DNA of 64,000 nt from Lignipirellula cremea (GCF_007751035.1 NZ_CP036433.1:4383001-4447000); one strand, 5' to 3'. Positions 26,933 through 38,653 are shown, counted from the first letter of the stretch. Program-made: numbers and translations. Notes: generated by a model not told the origin, from the letters alone.

Positions 26933-28012
26933 CTGGCGCCGGTTTCGCATAGAAACGGGCGTATCGGGCTGTTCTAATTCTAACTCTTGCGCGGCGCCGC
27001 AGTTACTACATTCCGTGCCGCCGCGGGCGCCAGCTAGCAGGCGATTTCCGTTTTGCACAACTGTCGAATCAGGAAATTCAACAAATAAAATTGCGTCGCG
27101 CGGAAATCGAAGATGGCTGGCGAAAGTGTTTGCCTGGTAACGTGTTCTGGCAGCGAGCTGCGGTTACAGTCTGCCGTGCTTCTGAAAAACTTAACGTAAC
27201 GCTGTTGCCGTTTTTTAGAACAGGAAACATACTTACCATGTTAAGCAAGTGGGTGTGAATCCAGGCAACGGACGGCCTTTTGATATTGATTGATACAAAG
27301 AGCTCCGACGGATAACACAGCAGTCCCCCCTGTTCTTTTCACGATTGCCCGCTTGTCGGTTCTTTCGCAAGTTCTCTTTACTCGCCGCGAAATCTGCGTC
27401 GTTTTCAAGCCCCATTGAAAACGCAGCCCAGGCGGGCTCCCTGCAAATCAAGGTGTGTCGCCTGCTGCGCGGACTGTTTGCGCTGATGCCTTTTCCCATG
27501 TTTTACGGTTTGCCGTCAGGCGGTCGTGAACCTGGGAACCCCGTTTTGATCTTTATCAACAAGACTCGACGCGCCCTTGGCGGCGTCCCGTACGTGAGCT
27601 GTTTTCGCGTCGGCGGCGGTCTTCGTGGGGGCGTCTCCTGCGTCGGACAGACAGGATCAGGACGCCGCGATCGCCGGGCTGGGAAGTACTCCCCACCCTG
27701 CATCGCGGCGCCATCGGTTCCCCTGGATCGACGGAATGTGTGAAGCGGGCCCTGCGTCGCCGGCCGCTATCACTCCCTGCGGAACCTGGCGACGCGCCTA
27801 CCTTCGTTGCTGTAATGAGCGTTCCCCACTGTGTCCTGCGCACCCGTTTTGCGCGGCGCAGCGGATCGCCGTACAGTCGACGGCATTCATTCCCCTTTGC
27901 AGCGGTCGCCAATTTGCGCCAGCGCAGCAACAAGCGAAGGCCGAGGTTGTCACCGTCTGCTTCTTCACATGCGTACGACCGGGACGCCCTGTGAAGGATT
28001 AAGGAGAGGCCC
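26933..28012. other. 1.08-kb non-coding region upstream of prkA
   Basis: The longest gene-free stretch of the window. Possible open frames (for example 27345-27743) lack a Shine-Dalgarno and any recognisable composition. Two near-misses to sigma-54 promoters (GG-N11-GC at 27125, GG-N9-GC near 27148) have wrong spacing. It may hold a long 5' leader, distant promoter or unannotated RNA for the downstream operon. A good Shine-Dalgarno (AAGGAG) ends it. Confidence 0.5.
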
Positions 28013-30055
<2,043 letters not shown>

Positions 30056-30195
30056 CGTCGATCCGGGCGCGGGCCTGCCTGCCCGTTCTGCTCTGGCCCC
30101 CGTCGGCCGGAGCCTGCCTCAGGGCGAAACCTTGCCGCCGCGTCGCGGCAAGCGAACTTCGCGATCCGTCGACGCCCAGCAGGGAGCCCACGATT

Positions 30196-31299
30196 ATGGT
30201 GATGAAAATTGATCGCGATGCCAATCGCTTCAGGGAGATCGTCCGCGGGAAGATCCGCGAGAATCTTCGCAAGTACATTACCCACACCGAAATGATCGGT
30301 CGCAAAGGCCGCGATCTGGTCAGCATTCCCGTCCCCCAGCTGGATGTGCCCCACTTCCGCTATGGCAAAAACCAGGGCGGCGTGGGGCAGGGCGACGGCG
30401 AACCGGGCCAGCCGATCGGTCGCGGCGACGAAGAAGGCGAAGGCGGCCAGGCCGGCAGTGATCCCGGCCAGCACATTCTGGAAGTCGACGTCACCCTGAC
30501 GGAACTGGCGGAAATGCTCGCCTCGGAGCTGGAACTCCCGCGGATCGAACCGAAGGGCCAGGCGAAAATCTCGGAAGAGAAAGCTCGCTACAACAGCATC
30601 CGTCGCGTCGGGCCGGAGTCGCTGCGTCATTTCAAACGCACCTACATCCAGGCGCTGCAGCGGCAGGTGGCCGAAGGCGTCTACAACCCCCGCAAACCGA
30701 TCGTCGTCCCCGTAAAAGAGGACCGGCGGTATCGCTCCTGGCAGACCACGACCGAGCCGCAGGCGAACGCCGTGATTGTTTACATCATGGATGTTTCCGG
30801 CAGCATGACCGATGACCAGAAAGAGATCGTCCGCACGGAATCCTTCTGGATCGATACCTGGCTCAAAAGCCAGTACGACGGCGTCGAACGGCGGTACATC
30901 ATCCACGATGCGGCCGCACGGGAAGTCGATGAACATACCTTTTACCACACACGGGAAAGCGGCGGCACGCGGATCAGCTCTGCCTATGAGGCGGCCGTCC
31001 AGCTGTTGGAACGGAATTTCCCCAACGACGAATGGAACACCTACTGCTTCCAGTTTTCCGATGGCGATAACTGGGGCGAAGATAACCGCCGGGCGTTGCA
31101 GTTGCTGCGTGAGAAACTGCTCAGCCGTTGCAACCTGTTCTGTTACGGACAAGTCGAAAGTCCCTACGGATCAGGCGATTACATCCACGCCCTGGAAGCG
31201 GCCTTCGAGCCGTTTTTTGAGAACCTGGTGCTGTCCGAAATTGAAGACCGCGATGCGATCTTTGACTCCATTAAAAAGTTCCTTGGGAAGGGAAAGTAA
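30196..31299 (+). CDS. yeaH: DUF444 / YeaH family protein
   Basis: A 367-residue protein of the DUF444 family, the regular partner of PrkA. After a basic N-terminus and a Gly-rich linker (about 60-92), the C-terminal half is a von Willebrand A-like fold with a complete metal-site motif DVSGSM at about 199-204. Such domains bind partners through a divalent metal. The role is thought to be in the same stress response as PrkA, with no defined reaction. Start ATG 30196 has AGGGAG 9 bases upstream; ATG 30202 is an alternative. It is 140 bases after prkA. Confidence 0.93.
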   Translation: MVMKIDRDANRFREIVRGKIRENLRKYITHTEMIGRKGRDLVSIPVPQLDVPHFRYGKNQGGVGQGDGEPGQPIGRGDEEGEGGQAGSDPGQHILEVDVTLTELAEMLASELELPRIEPKGQAKISEEKARYNSIRRVGPESLRHFKRTYIQALQRQVAEGVYNPRKPIVVPVKEDRRYRSWQTTTEPQANAVIVYIMDVSGSMTDDQKEIVRTESFWIDTWLKSQYDGVERRYIIHDAAAREVDEHTFYHTRESGGTRISSAYEAAVQLLERNFPNDEWNTYCFQFSDGDNWGEDNRRALQLLREKLLSRCNLFCYGQVESPYGSGDYIHALEAAFEPFFENLVLSEIEDRDAIFDSIKKFLGKGK

Positions 31300-31300
31300 G

Positions 31301-31624
31301 ATGGTCAAACCCGAACCGGCCCCGCAGATAATCAGCTTTCGCGTGCAAGTCGGGCATACGGCCGTAACGGTCAACGGCGACTCTCGCGAAGCGGCGATCG
31401 CGGCCGCCCGCACCCAGCTGTGCGACGAACTGCCCCGCTTGTGGGACGTCATCCTTCACCTGGACGCCGACCGTTTTCAAGTGACGCCCGTGCCGAGCGA
31501 TCCGCTCGCCGAAACTCCGCTGCGTACACAACCGCTGCCAGCCGCTCCTTTGCCGCCCTTGCCGTTGCCCTGTGATTCTTTGCCTGGCGTGGTAGATGCT
31601 GCGCCGCCGTTTCCCGTGGGATAG
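31301..31624 (+). CDS. Small unknown protein inside the prkA operon
   Basis: A 107-residue protein beginning MVKPEPAPQIISFRVQVGH, with a folded-looking first 65 residues (beta strand, Ala-rich helix, second strand) and a tail of Pro/Leu repeats from about 66 on. It starts 1 base after the yeaH stop (TAAG-ATG), so it is translationally linked to YeaH. I do not recognise a family. Position suggests an accessory protein for PrkA/YeaH/SpoVR, which is inference. It has no membrane helix or signal. Confidence 0.65.
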   Translation: MVKPEPAPQIISFRVQVGHTAVTVNGDSREAAIAAARTQLCDELPRLWDVILHLDADRFQVTPVPSDPLAETPLRTQPLPAAPLPPLPLPCDSLPGVVDAAPPFPVG

Positions 31625-31719
31625 TTTTCCGCCCGGGTTCCGGTTTGGGTGAGGTGGTTTGCTCTCGCCCTGGAGACCAGGGATCCGCGCCGCTCCCTCA
31701 TTTTTCATGAGTTGCCGTT

Positions 31720-33261
31720 ATGACTGCCGTACATAATTTCCGGCCGCTGCCGCCCGAACTGGCGGAGATCCAGGTCCAGATGGAAGGGCATGCGGCCTCG
31801 TATGGTCTCGACTTTTTCCCGACCATCTTCGAAGTGGTCGACCACGACCAGTTGAACGCGGTCGCCGCGTACGGCGGCTTCCCCACCCGCTACCCGCACT
31901 GGCGGTTCGGCATGGAGTACGCCCAGCTTTCCAAGAGCTATTCGTACGGACTGTCCAAGATCTATGAGTTGGTGATCAACAACAATCCGTGCTACGCCTA
32001 CCTGCTGGCCAGCAACGGAATCACCGATCACAAGCTGGTCATGGCGCACGTTTACGGCCATTGCGACTTCTTCAAAAACAACGAATGGTTCCGCCAGACC
32101 AATCGCAAAATGATCGATGAAATGGCCAACCACGGCAACCGCATCCGGCGATACATGGATCGCTTTGGGGTGGAAGAAGTCGAAAATTTCATCGACCTGT
32201 GCCTCAGTATTGAAGACCTGATCGACATCCACGCCCCTTTTATCAGGCGGCGCGATGCGACCCAGAAATACGACTTCCGCGCGAACACCGACGAGCAGCG
32301 ATCGCCCCAGCCGCAGCGGTTCCAGTCCAAGTCCTACATGGACTCCTTTGTGAATCCGCCGGCCGCCCTGAAGAAAGAAGCCGAACGTCTGCAGGAGCAG
32401 GATCGCCAACGGGAAGGCTTTCCCGCCGAACCGACGCGCGATGTCATGCTGTTCATTTTAGAGAACGCGCCGCTGAAGCCCTGGCAGGCCGATGTGCTGG
32501 CTATCATTCGCGACGAAGCGTACTACTTCGCCCCCCAGGCGCAAACCAAAATCATGAACGAAGGCTGGGCCACTTACTGGCACTCCACCATCATGACGCG
32601 GCACGGCATCGAACCGAACGACCTGATCTGCTACGCAGATCACTGCGCCGGTACGCTCGCTGGCTCCCGCACCCGGCTGAACCCGTACAAGCTGGGAGTG
32701 GAGCTGTTTCGCGATATCGAGGATCGCTGGAACCGAGGCTGTTATGGCGAAGACTACGAGCGCTGCGACGACATGCGGGCCAAACAGGAATGGAACACTC
32801 ATGCCGGGCTCGGCCGCGAAAAGATTTTTGAAGTCCGCCGCATCCATAACGACCTGACTTTCATCGACGAATTCCTCACGCTGGAGTTCTGCCGGCGGCA
32901 TCAGCTGTTCCAGTTTGGCTTCAACGACGACTCTGGCTATTACGAAATCGAAAGCCGCAAGTTCGACGAGGTGAAGCAGCAACTGCTGTTCAACCTGACC
33001 AATCGCGGCCGGCCGCAGATTTCCGTCGTCGACGGCAACTTCCGCAATCGGGGCGAACTGCTGCTCGAACATACATTTGTTGGCGTAGAACTGAAAATGA
33101 GCTACGCCCATGACACGCTCAAAAACATGTACTCGCTGTGGGGCCGGCCCGTCTCCATTCGCACCGTGCTCGACGATACGGTCACTCTGCTGGGCTTCGA
33201 CGGTGCGGAGAATTCCCTGCAGCAGATGGATGAACTTCTTCCCGAAGATGATGTCGCTTGA
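31720..33261 (+). CDS. SpoVR family protein
   Basis: A 513-residue member of the SpoVR/YcgB family. The name comes from a Bacillus sporulation gene, but the family occurs widely with PrkA and DUF444 in non-sporulating bacteria and its reaction is unknown. Family-like segments include YPHWRFGMEYAQLSKSYSYG near 66, the histidine cluster around HVYGHCDFFKNNEWF near 110 and MNEGWATYWHSTIM near 280. It starts 95 bases after the small unknown gene. The product is soluble with no signal peptide. Confidence 0.93.
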   Translation: MTAVHNFRPLPPELAEIQVQMEGHAASYGLDFFPTIFEVVDHDQLNAVAAYGGFPTRYPHWRFGMEYAQLSKSYSYGLSKIYELVINNNPCYAYLLASNGITDHKLVMAHVYGHCDFFKNNEWFRQTNRKMIDEMANHGNRIRRYMDRFGVEEVENFIDLCLSIEDLIDIHAPFIRRRDATQKYDFRANTDEQRSPQPQRFQSKSYMDSFVNPPAALKKEAERLQEQDRQREGFPAEPTRDVMLFILENAPLKPWQADVLAIIRDEAYYFAPQAQTKIMNEGWATYWHSTIMTRHGIEPNDLICYADHCAGTLAGSRTRLNPYKLGVELFRDIEDRWNRGCYGEDYERCDDMRAKQEWNTHAGLGREKIFEVRRIHNDLTFIDEFLTLEFCRRHQLFQFGFNDDSGYYEIESRKFDEVKQQLLFNLTNRGRPQISVVDGNFRNRGELLLEHTFVGVELKMSYAHDTLKNMYSLWGRPVSIRTVLDDTVTLLGFDGAENSLQQMDELLPEDDVA

Positions 33262-33279
33262 ATCAACCAGGGTGCTTTC

Positions 33280-33759
33280 ATGACGCTAAAAACTGATCTC
33301 GAACGTGAACTCACGGCGCTTGCCGCCCAGGGCGACCTGCCTGCCGGATCGGCCTTCCGGGTGGATACCGATGTTGGCTGTCTCACGGGCGAAATGACGG
33401 CTGTCGATACGCTGGCGTGCGCCTTTCTGAGGTTCGCCCTGGAGACGTCCCGACTGCACACGGCCACGATCGACGAGCTGAAAACCGTCAGCGAGTCGTT
33501 GTCGCAGCGGCTGACCTATCTGCTGGAGCCGATCAGCGCGATCGAGATCGACGCAGCCGGTTGCACGGTCCAGATGCGCTCGACCCCGCCGCAAAAGGAA
33601 GAAAACGGTCCGACTTACTACGAACTTACCGTGCATCGCGACGGGCTCTCGCTCTGCCGCTATCAAAAAGGCTCCGGCCCCCGCCAGCGAATTCCCGCCC
33701 AGGTCACCCGCGAAGTGCTCGCCCGGCTGGCGAGCGATTTCATCGGCGTGATCGCCTGA
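33280..33759 (+). CDS. Unknown protein at the end of the prkA operon
   Basis: A 159-residue soluble protein with an alpha/beta composition: a helical N-terminal half and a beta-rich C-terminal half with a YYELTVHRDGLSLCRYQK segment. It starts 18 bases after spoVR, so it should be co-transcribed. I do not recognise a family. Like the other small gene of this operon, it may be a planctomycete-specific partner of the PrkA/SpoVR module. Confidence 0.65.
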   Translation: MTLKTDLERELTALAAQGDLPAGSAFRVDTDVGCLTGEMTAVDTLACAFLRFALETSRLHTATIDELKTVSESLSQRLTYLLEPISAIEIDAAGCTVQMRSTPPQKEENGPTYYELTVHRDGLSLCRYQKGSGPRQRIPAQVTREVLARLASDFIGVIA

Positions 33760-34080
33760 TCGTCGCGCCACCGCTTTGCGCCGATCGCTTCTCCTTGCCC
33801 GGGTCCGTTTCCAGGTAACTCCTCGGACCGGAATCCCGTCAGGCTACCGTCGTTCTCCGGGAGCGACGGCCCCGGGGCCTGGCGCATGACGCCGCACCTC
33901 GTGCAATCCTGATTTCTTGGAGGCGGATTGGGCTATAAGTCGCTGTCCCTCGGCGAACCCGTCCGCACTCGTGGCCAAGTCCTCCGCTGCGCTCTGAATT
34001 TTACCAGTGATACCGCACGATCAGCGGCATCGGGAAATTGCCTTCCGGTGTGCAGGCGATTCCCCTTTCGGTTGGCTCCT

Positions 34081-34155
34081 GCCAACTTTGCCGCGCCTTT
34101 TCTTCCTCATGGGAGGGAAAGTTGGCGAAAATTCATGCTTGTGGAAAACTTTCCC
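34081..34155 (+). promoter_or_regulatory. Two overlapping alternative hairpins in a leader
   Basis: GCCAACTTT (34081-34089) can pair with AAAGTTGGC (34118-34126), and GGGAAAGTT (34115-34123) can pair with AACTTTCCC (34147-34155). The pairings share bases and exclude each other, as in attenuators. No T-run follows. The rest of the 33760-34284 gap shows no gene. Confidence 0.35.
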
Positions 34156-34284
34156 GGTCGGCGGCGAGTAGATGCTAGTGGAGGCCGTACGGCCGTCCTG
34201 ACGGGGTAGTCTTCGCAAAGCGTGTGGATTGCCCAGCCCTTCAGTTTTTCGCAAATTCGAACGCACTCAGATGGAGTTCCGGTA

Positions 34285-35934
34285 GTGAAACGTTTGATTC
34301 AAAGCTTTGCCGTTCTGCTTTCGCTGGCGATTGCTGCGCCAGTCGCCTCGGCCGCTGACCAGCAGCCCGCCTTCCAGCCAGCGGTGGTCGTCTCGGTCGC
34401 CAGCGCGAACAAGATCCTCAAAGACATCGCCTATCTGGCCGAAGCGGTCGGCCAGCCCGACATGGGCAACCTGGTCGTGTTTCTGTCTTCCGGCTACACG
34501 GTCGGCGTCGACAAAGCGAAACCGGCCGGCGTTTTTCTGACCTTTGTGGAAGGGCAGCCGGCTCCGGTTACGTTCATTCCGGTCACCGACCTGAAGAAGC
34601 TGATGTCGACCCATCGCACCGTGATCGGGGAAGCGAAGGATATCGGCGGAGGCGTCTGGGAACTGGAAGGCGACGCCAGCACGCTCTACATCAAAGAGCA
34701 GGACGGCTACGCCTATGCGGCCCAGCAGAAAGAATTCCTGGCGACCTTGCCCCCCGCCGCTACGGTTCTGGGCGATCTGCCCACCCGTTACAGCCTGGGC
34801 GTGCACGTCAATATGCAGGCAATTCCCGCCGACATGCGTAAAATGGCCGTCACCCAGATCAAGAGTGCGTTCGAAGCACAAATGGAGAAGCAGGTCGAAG
34901 AGTTCAAAGACGAAGAAGAACGCGCGGTGCAGGAAAAACTCAGCCGGAACACGCTGGAAGAAATCACCCAGATGATCGAAGAGGCCCAGTCCTATACGCT
35001 GGGCTGGGAAATCGATTCCCCGGGCCGCCAGACCTACCTCGACTTTGAAATCACTGCGATCGAAGGCACCGCCCTCGCTCGCCAGATGGCGACACTGCAG
35101 GATCCCAAAACCCGCTTCGGCGGTTTCCGCCTCGACGATTCGGCCATCAATCTGGCCCTGACCGGCAATATGTCAGAACATCAGATTGAGAAAGCGATGC
35201 TCATGCTGCAGCTGGCCCGCATGAAAGCCTTCAAAAAGATCGAAGAAGACAAAGACCTGCAGGATCCCCAGAAGCAGACGGCCGCCAAAGGCGTGCTGGT
35301 CTCGCTGCTGGACGTGCTGGAAAGCTCGATCAAGTCGGGCGAACTCGATGGCGGCGCCGTGCTGCTGCTCGATGACGACCAGTTGCGTTTCGCCGCCGGC
35401 GGTCGCCTGAATGATGGCGCCAAGCTCGACGAAACCTTCCGCAATCTGGTCGCCCTGGCCAAAGACGATCCCGAATTCCCCCCGACCAAACTGAATGTCG
35501 CCGAATACGAAGGTGTCGCCTTCCACCAGATGGACATCAAAATCCCCGACAAAGAAGCCGACGCCCAGAAGGTCTTTGGCGAACGCCTGCAGGTCACCCT
35601 TGGCATCAAAGACGACAGCTTCTACCTGGCCTTTGGCCAGGGCGGGCTTGATCTGGTCAAACGGGTGATCGACAAGTCGATCGCCGGCCAGGCCGTTGTG
35701 GAGCCGGTTCGTCTGAAAATTGCGATGGGGGCGATCCTCGCCTTCGCCAGCAAGTTCGATGAAAACGGCTTCGCCAAAGGCGCCCTGGAAGCGATGCCCG
35801 AAGCGATGGGCCGCGACAACATTTTCATCACCGGCAAGCCAAAAGCGAACGGCAGCCTGACTCGCCTGCAGATTGAAGAAGGCGTGCTGAAACTCATCAG
35901 CAAAGGCGTCGAATCGCTGCAGGGCGGCCTCTAA
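34285..35934 (+). CDS. Large exported protein, unknown
   Basis: A 549-residue exported protein with a Sec signal peptide (residues 1-23 to ASAA). The mature protein is rich in Lys/Glu, has a central helical stretch (about 200-250, EAQMEKQVEEFKDEEERAVQ) and alternating beta segments. It is probably periplasmic. GTG 34285 is the start: GGAG lies 8-9 bases upstream and it gives a clean signal peptide, while the ATG at 34271 is in another frame. A strong intrinsic terminator follows. The family is not recognised. Confidence 0.75.
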   Translation: MKRLIQSFAVLLSLAIAAPVASAADQQPAFQPAVVVSVASANKILKDIAYLAEAVGQPDMGNLVVFLSSGYTVGVDKAKPAGVFLTFVEGQPAPVTFIPVTDLKKLMSTHRTVIGEAKDIGGGVWELEGDASTLYIKEQDGYAYAAQQKEFLATLPPAATVLGDLPTRYSLGVHVNMQAIPADMRKMAVTQIKSAFEAQMEKQVEEFKDEEERAVQEKLSRNTLEEITQMIEEAQSYTLGWEIDSPGRQTYLDFEITAIEGTALARQMATLQDPKTRFGGFRLDDSAINLALTGNMSEHQIEKAMLMLQLARMKAFKKIEEDKDLQDPQKQTAAKGVLVSLLDVLESSIKSGELDGGAVLLLDDDQLRFAAGGRLNDGAKLDETFRNLVALAKDDPEFPPTKLNVAEYEGVAFHQMDIKIPDKEADAQKVFGERLQVTLGIKDDSFYLAFGQGGLDLVKRVIDKSIAGQAVVEPVRLKIAMGAILAFASKFDENGFAKGALEAMPEAMGRDNIFITGKPKANGSLTRLQIEEGVLKLISKGVESLQGGL

Positions 35935-35986
35935 GCCGGACCCGGATCCACGTCGGAACTCGTCCGTTTGACGCTCCGGCCGAATC

Positions 35987-36023
35987 AAGCCCGCCCGCCC
36001 TTACAGGTCGGGCGGGCTTTTTT
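35987..36023 (+). terminator. Intrinsic terminator
   Basis: An 11-bp perfect stem AAGCCCGCCCG / CGGGCGGGCTT with an 11-base loop is followed by a T-run (36018-36023). It ends the transcript of the exported-protein gene. Confidence 0.9.
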
Positions 36024-36136
36024 ATGGTCGCTCTGCTGTCAATTCTCCCGTCCCGAAAGACAGCCGGAACGCTTCCGGCAGTATCGGTCGGTGCGGCGGA
36101 ATGGCCTGTCACATTCTCTTTTCGGAGGCTGCTCCG

Positions 36137-36505
36137 ATGACCCTGCCTGAACCTTCGCCCGCCGACTCGCAGGCCTCGCCAAAACGCGCCAGCGGCCCGC
36201 CTTTGGTTCCCAATTCCTTGGGGAAAGCCAGTTTGACGTTGGGAATTGTGTCCATCATCCTGTTGTTCAGCGTTGGCCTCTGTGCAGGCGTGGCGAAAGA
36301 ACAAGGCTGGCTGCCGGCGGTGGGAGTGCTGTTGTTCCTGGCCGGCGGGACGCTGGCTTTTGCCGGCGCGATTGGCGGTCTACTCGGCTTTCTGGGACTC
36401 TTTGGGCGGAACCGTTCCCGGGCGGCCGCCATTGCCGGACTGCTGTTGAGCGTACTGACGGTACTGCTCTTTGCCGCCATCGTGCAGAACGCCCAGGCTC
36501 CCTGA
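36137..36505 (+). CDS. Small membrane protein (DUF4190-like)
   Basis: A 122-residue protein: a Pro/Ser-rich N-terminus of about 35 residues, then three hydrophobic helices (about 36-55, 64-88 and 99-117) with Gly-rich turns. The layout resembles small DUF4190-type membrane proteins. ATG 36137 has GGAGG 9 bases upstream; the frame open to 36101 does not. No functional link to its neighbours is visible. Confidence 0.6.
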   Translation: MTLPEPSPADSQASPKRASGPPLVPNSLGKASLTLGIVSIILLFSVGLCAGVAKEQGWLPAVGVLLFLAGGTLAFAGAIGGLLGFLGLFGRNRSRAAAIAGLLLSVLTVLLFAAIVQNAQAP

Positions 36506-36586
36506 GCGCTTGGGGCGCTATTCCACCAACGGATCTTGCGCGGGCGAGAAGCTTGGGCTGGAATGCCGGGCGCGACAATCGCCTGA

Positions 36587-37591
36587 CTACACGCGGCCCG
36601 TATCGATATCGCCCAGGGCGGCCAGCGCCTGGTCGCGTTCGTCGAGGGCGGCCTGGACTTCGACGATCTCGTCGTTGCTCAGCACCCAGTCGCCGCCGGG
36701 AGCCACGCCGGCAATCTGATCAGGACGCCGGGCGCCCACAATCGCCGCGGTGACTTCTTCCCGTCGCAGCACCCAGGCGACCGCCAGTTGCGGCAGCGTC
36801 TGGCCGGCCCGATCGGCGATCGGTTTCAGACGCTCAACCATCAGCAGGTTGATGCCCAGCAGCGGTTCGGCAAATTTGGGATCGCGCGAACGATGGTCGT
36901 CTTCCGGCAGTGACTCGGCCCGTTCCCGCGTAAAGGCGCCGGTGAGCAGTCCCTTCCCCATCGGGCTGTAACAGATCACGCCAATCTGGTTCTCGCCGCA
37001 GAACTCCAGGATCTCCTCTTCGACGCCGCGGGCGATCATGCTGTACGGAGGCTGCAGCGAGGCGATCGGGTGCAGCGGCTGAAGGCGTTTCATCTGCTCC
37101 ACGTTAAAGTTGGAAACGCCCAGGTGGCGGATCTTTCCCTGCTGTTTCAGATCGATGAGCGTCTGCCAGCCTTCTTCGATATCGGCTTCCGGATCGGGCC
37201 AGTGCAACTGGTAGAGGTCGATCGTCTCCACGCCCAGTCGCTGCAGGCTGGCTTCGCACTCGGCGATCACGCTTTCCCGCTTCAGGTTGCCAACGATCGA
37301 GCCATCGGGATTCTCGACGCGCGAGCACTTGGTGGCGACCAGCGGCCGCTGCGAGGGGCTGATCTCTTTGAGGGCCCGACCGACCAGCACTTCGGCATGG
37401 CCCAGCCCGTAGACGGCGGCCGTGTCGACCCAGTTGACGCCCAGATCGACTGCTTTGACGATTGCGGCGACCGACTCATTGTCGTCCTGCGGACCCCAGG
37501 CAAATCGCCAGCCGCTGCCGCCGATCGCCCAGGTGCCCAGGCCAACTGTGGTGAACTCAAGATCCGTATATCCCAGTTTGCGTTGCCGCAT
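36587..37591 (-). CDS. Aldo/keto reductase
   Basis: A 334-residue NAD(P)H-dependent oxidoreductase with the aldo/keto reductase barrel. DTAAVYGLGHAE carries the catalytic Asp and Tyr, ATKCS the Lys, and LYQLHWPDP the His; the C-terminal IVGARRPDQI binds the cofactor phosphate. The substrate is unknown; many such enzymes reduce sugar-derived aldehydes. ATG 37591 has GGAG 6 bases upstream, and the frame open to 37873 overlaps the anti-sigma gene. It follows the sigma/anti-sigma pair by 41 bases and could be part of that transcript. Confidence 0.9.
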   Translation of the reverse strand: MRQRKLGYTDLEFTTVGLGTWAIGGSGWRFAWGPQDDNESVAAIVKAVDLGVNWVDTAAVYGLGHAEVLVGRALKEISPSQRPLVATKCSRVENPDGSIVGNLKRESVIAECEASLQRLGVETIDLYQLHWPDPEADIEEGWQTLIDLKQQGKIRHLGVSNFNVEQMKRLQPLHPIASLQPPYSMIARGVEEEILEFCGENQIGVICYSPMGKGLLTGAFTRERAESLPEDDHRSRDPKFAEPLLGINLLMVERLKPIADRAGQTLPQLAVAWVLRREEVTAAIVGARRPDQIAGVAPGGDWVLSNDEIVEVQAALDERDQALAALGDIDTGRV

Positions 37592-37632
37592 GTGCCACTC
37601 CAGAAAGAAAATCAAGCAGGGAGGAAGCGGAA

Positions 37633-37878
37633 CTAACTTTCGTTCCGTTTCCGAATCGCAGCCAGAACGGCGTTGACGAGTTGTTCCGGTGGTTCCGGCA
37701 GCGGATGCTCCGACGCACAGGCGGATCGTCCGAGCCGGACAGAAATCTCGTAATGACGCAGATAAGCCACGCAGGGCGGGCAGCAGTTCATGTGCTTTTC
37801 GAATTCCTCGCGCACTTCCGCCGCCAGCTCCTGGTCTACGTAGTCGATCAGAAAGTCGACAAAGTCCTGGCACCTCAT
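37633..37878 (-). CDS. Zinc-finger anti-sigma factor (zf-HC2)
   Basis: An 81-residue protein with the HxxxCxxC zinc motif HMNCCPPC at about 29-36, hallmark of ZAS-type anti-sigma factors. It should bind and inhibit the ECF sigma factor encoded immediately upstream; the start codon overlaps the sigma stop (ATGA, 37875-37878). No membrane helix is present, so it is a soluble anti-sigma that could respond to redox or zinc state (inference). Confidence 0.85.
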   Translation of the reverse strand: MRCQDFVDFLIDYVDQELAAEVREEFEKHMNCCPPCVAYLRHYEISVRLGRSACASEHPLPEPPEQLVNAVLAAIRKRNES

Positions 37879-38504
37879 GAGGGGGCTCCGCTCATATAAG
37901 GGTGCAACAGCGTTCGCAACGCTTGCCGGGCGCGATGCAATCGCGTTTTAACGGCGCCGGGCGTTACGCCCAGCAGTTCGGCCGTTTCTTCGGTGCTCTG
38001 GCCTTCGATATCGCGCAGTAGCAACACCGAGCGATAGCTGTCAGGCAGTCGGGCAATGCTGGCCTGCACCGCTTCCCGCATTTCGCGATCCGCAACGGCC
38101 GAGTCATGCGTGACGGCCCATTCCTGGAAGGAGTCGGCCATCCGTCCGTCGGTAGAGAACCGCGGCAACAGGTCGTCGATCGACTGCTCTGGCTTGCGGC
38201 GCCGGGACCGTAATTTCATCAGTGCGTTGTTCACCACAATCTTGTACAGCCAGGTCGAAAACCGGGCCTGTCCGGCGAACGAGTCGAGGTTCTCAAAAGC
38301 GCGGACGAACCCTTCTTGCACGGCGTCCTGCGCATCTTGTTCCTGACCCAGAAAGCGTTTGGCCACGGCCAGTAACTGCGAACCGTACAGCCGGACCGCC
38401 TCTTCATAGGCCGATTCATCGCCCTCGCGCATGCGCGCCACCAAAGCGGCGTCGTCCGCCGGTGGTATCGCATCGTTGAAAGCTGGGGCCGTATCGCGAC
38501 TCAT
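37875..38504 (-). CDS. ECF RNA polymerase sigma factor
   Basis: A 209-residue sigma-70 family ECF factor: region 2 (about 38-105) with QDAVQEGFVRAFENLDSF, then region 4 (about 140-200) with LPDSYRSVLLLRDIEGQST and a helix-turn-helix GVTPGAVKTRLHRAR. ATG 38504 begins just after an upstream spurious frame. It is paired with the zf-HC2 anti-sigma and may control the three repeated sites in its own upstream region. The signal sensed is unknown. Confidence 0.92.
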   Translation of the reverse strand: MSRDTAPAFNDAIPPADDAALVARMREGDESAYEEAVRLYGSQLLAVAKRFLGQEQDAQDAVQEGFVRAFENLDSFAGQARFSTWLYKIVVNNALMKLRSRRRKPEQSIDDLLPRFSTDGRMADSFQEWAVTHDSAVADREMREAVQASIARLPDSYRSVLLLRDIEGQSTEETAELLGVTPGAVKTRLHRARQALRTLLHPYMSGAPS

Positions 38505-38554
38505 GGCTGCAGGGTAACAAACCAGGCGTGCGCCGGAAAGCAGGCGTTCAGGCA

Positions 38555-38653
38555 GTGGACCTGGCCACAAATGCCTCTCGCAATTCCCGTAGTGGACCTG
38601 GCCACAGGTCCCTCTTCTTGTCTCAGGCCGAAGAGAGCCGTGGCCAGGTCCAC
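38555..38653. repeat. Three copies of a 14-bp near-palindrome upstream of the sigma gene
   Basis: GTGGACCTGGCCAC at 38555-38568 and 38592-38605, and its exact reverse complement GTGGCCAGGTCCAC at 38640-38653. The last two copies can also form a 14-bp stem. They lie between the alpha/beta hydrolase stop and the sigma-factor start, so they may be operators or a terminator-like structure. Confidence 0.7.

Noticed and set aside
27120-27170. Possible sigma-54 promoters upstream of prkA (TGGC...TTTGCC and TGGC...CTGC)
   Set aside because: The GG-to-GC spacing is 11 and 9 bases, not the required 10, and both are over 800 bases from the gene.
27345-27743. A 132-codon frame in the prkA leader
   Set aside because: No ribosome binding site, irregular composition, and no motif or signal peptide that makes sense.
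33928-34209. A 93-codon frame with GGAGG upstream of a TTG
   Set aside because: TTG start, spacing only about 5 bases, and composition unlike a protein; it also covers the alternative-hairpin region.
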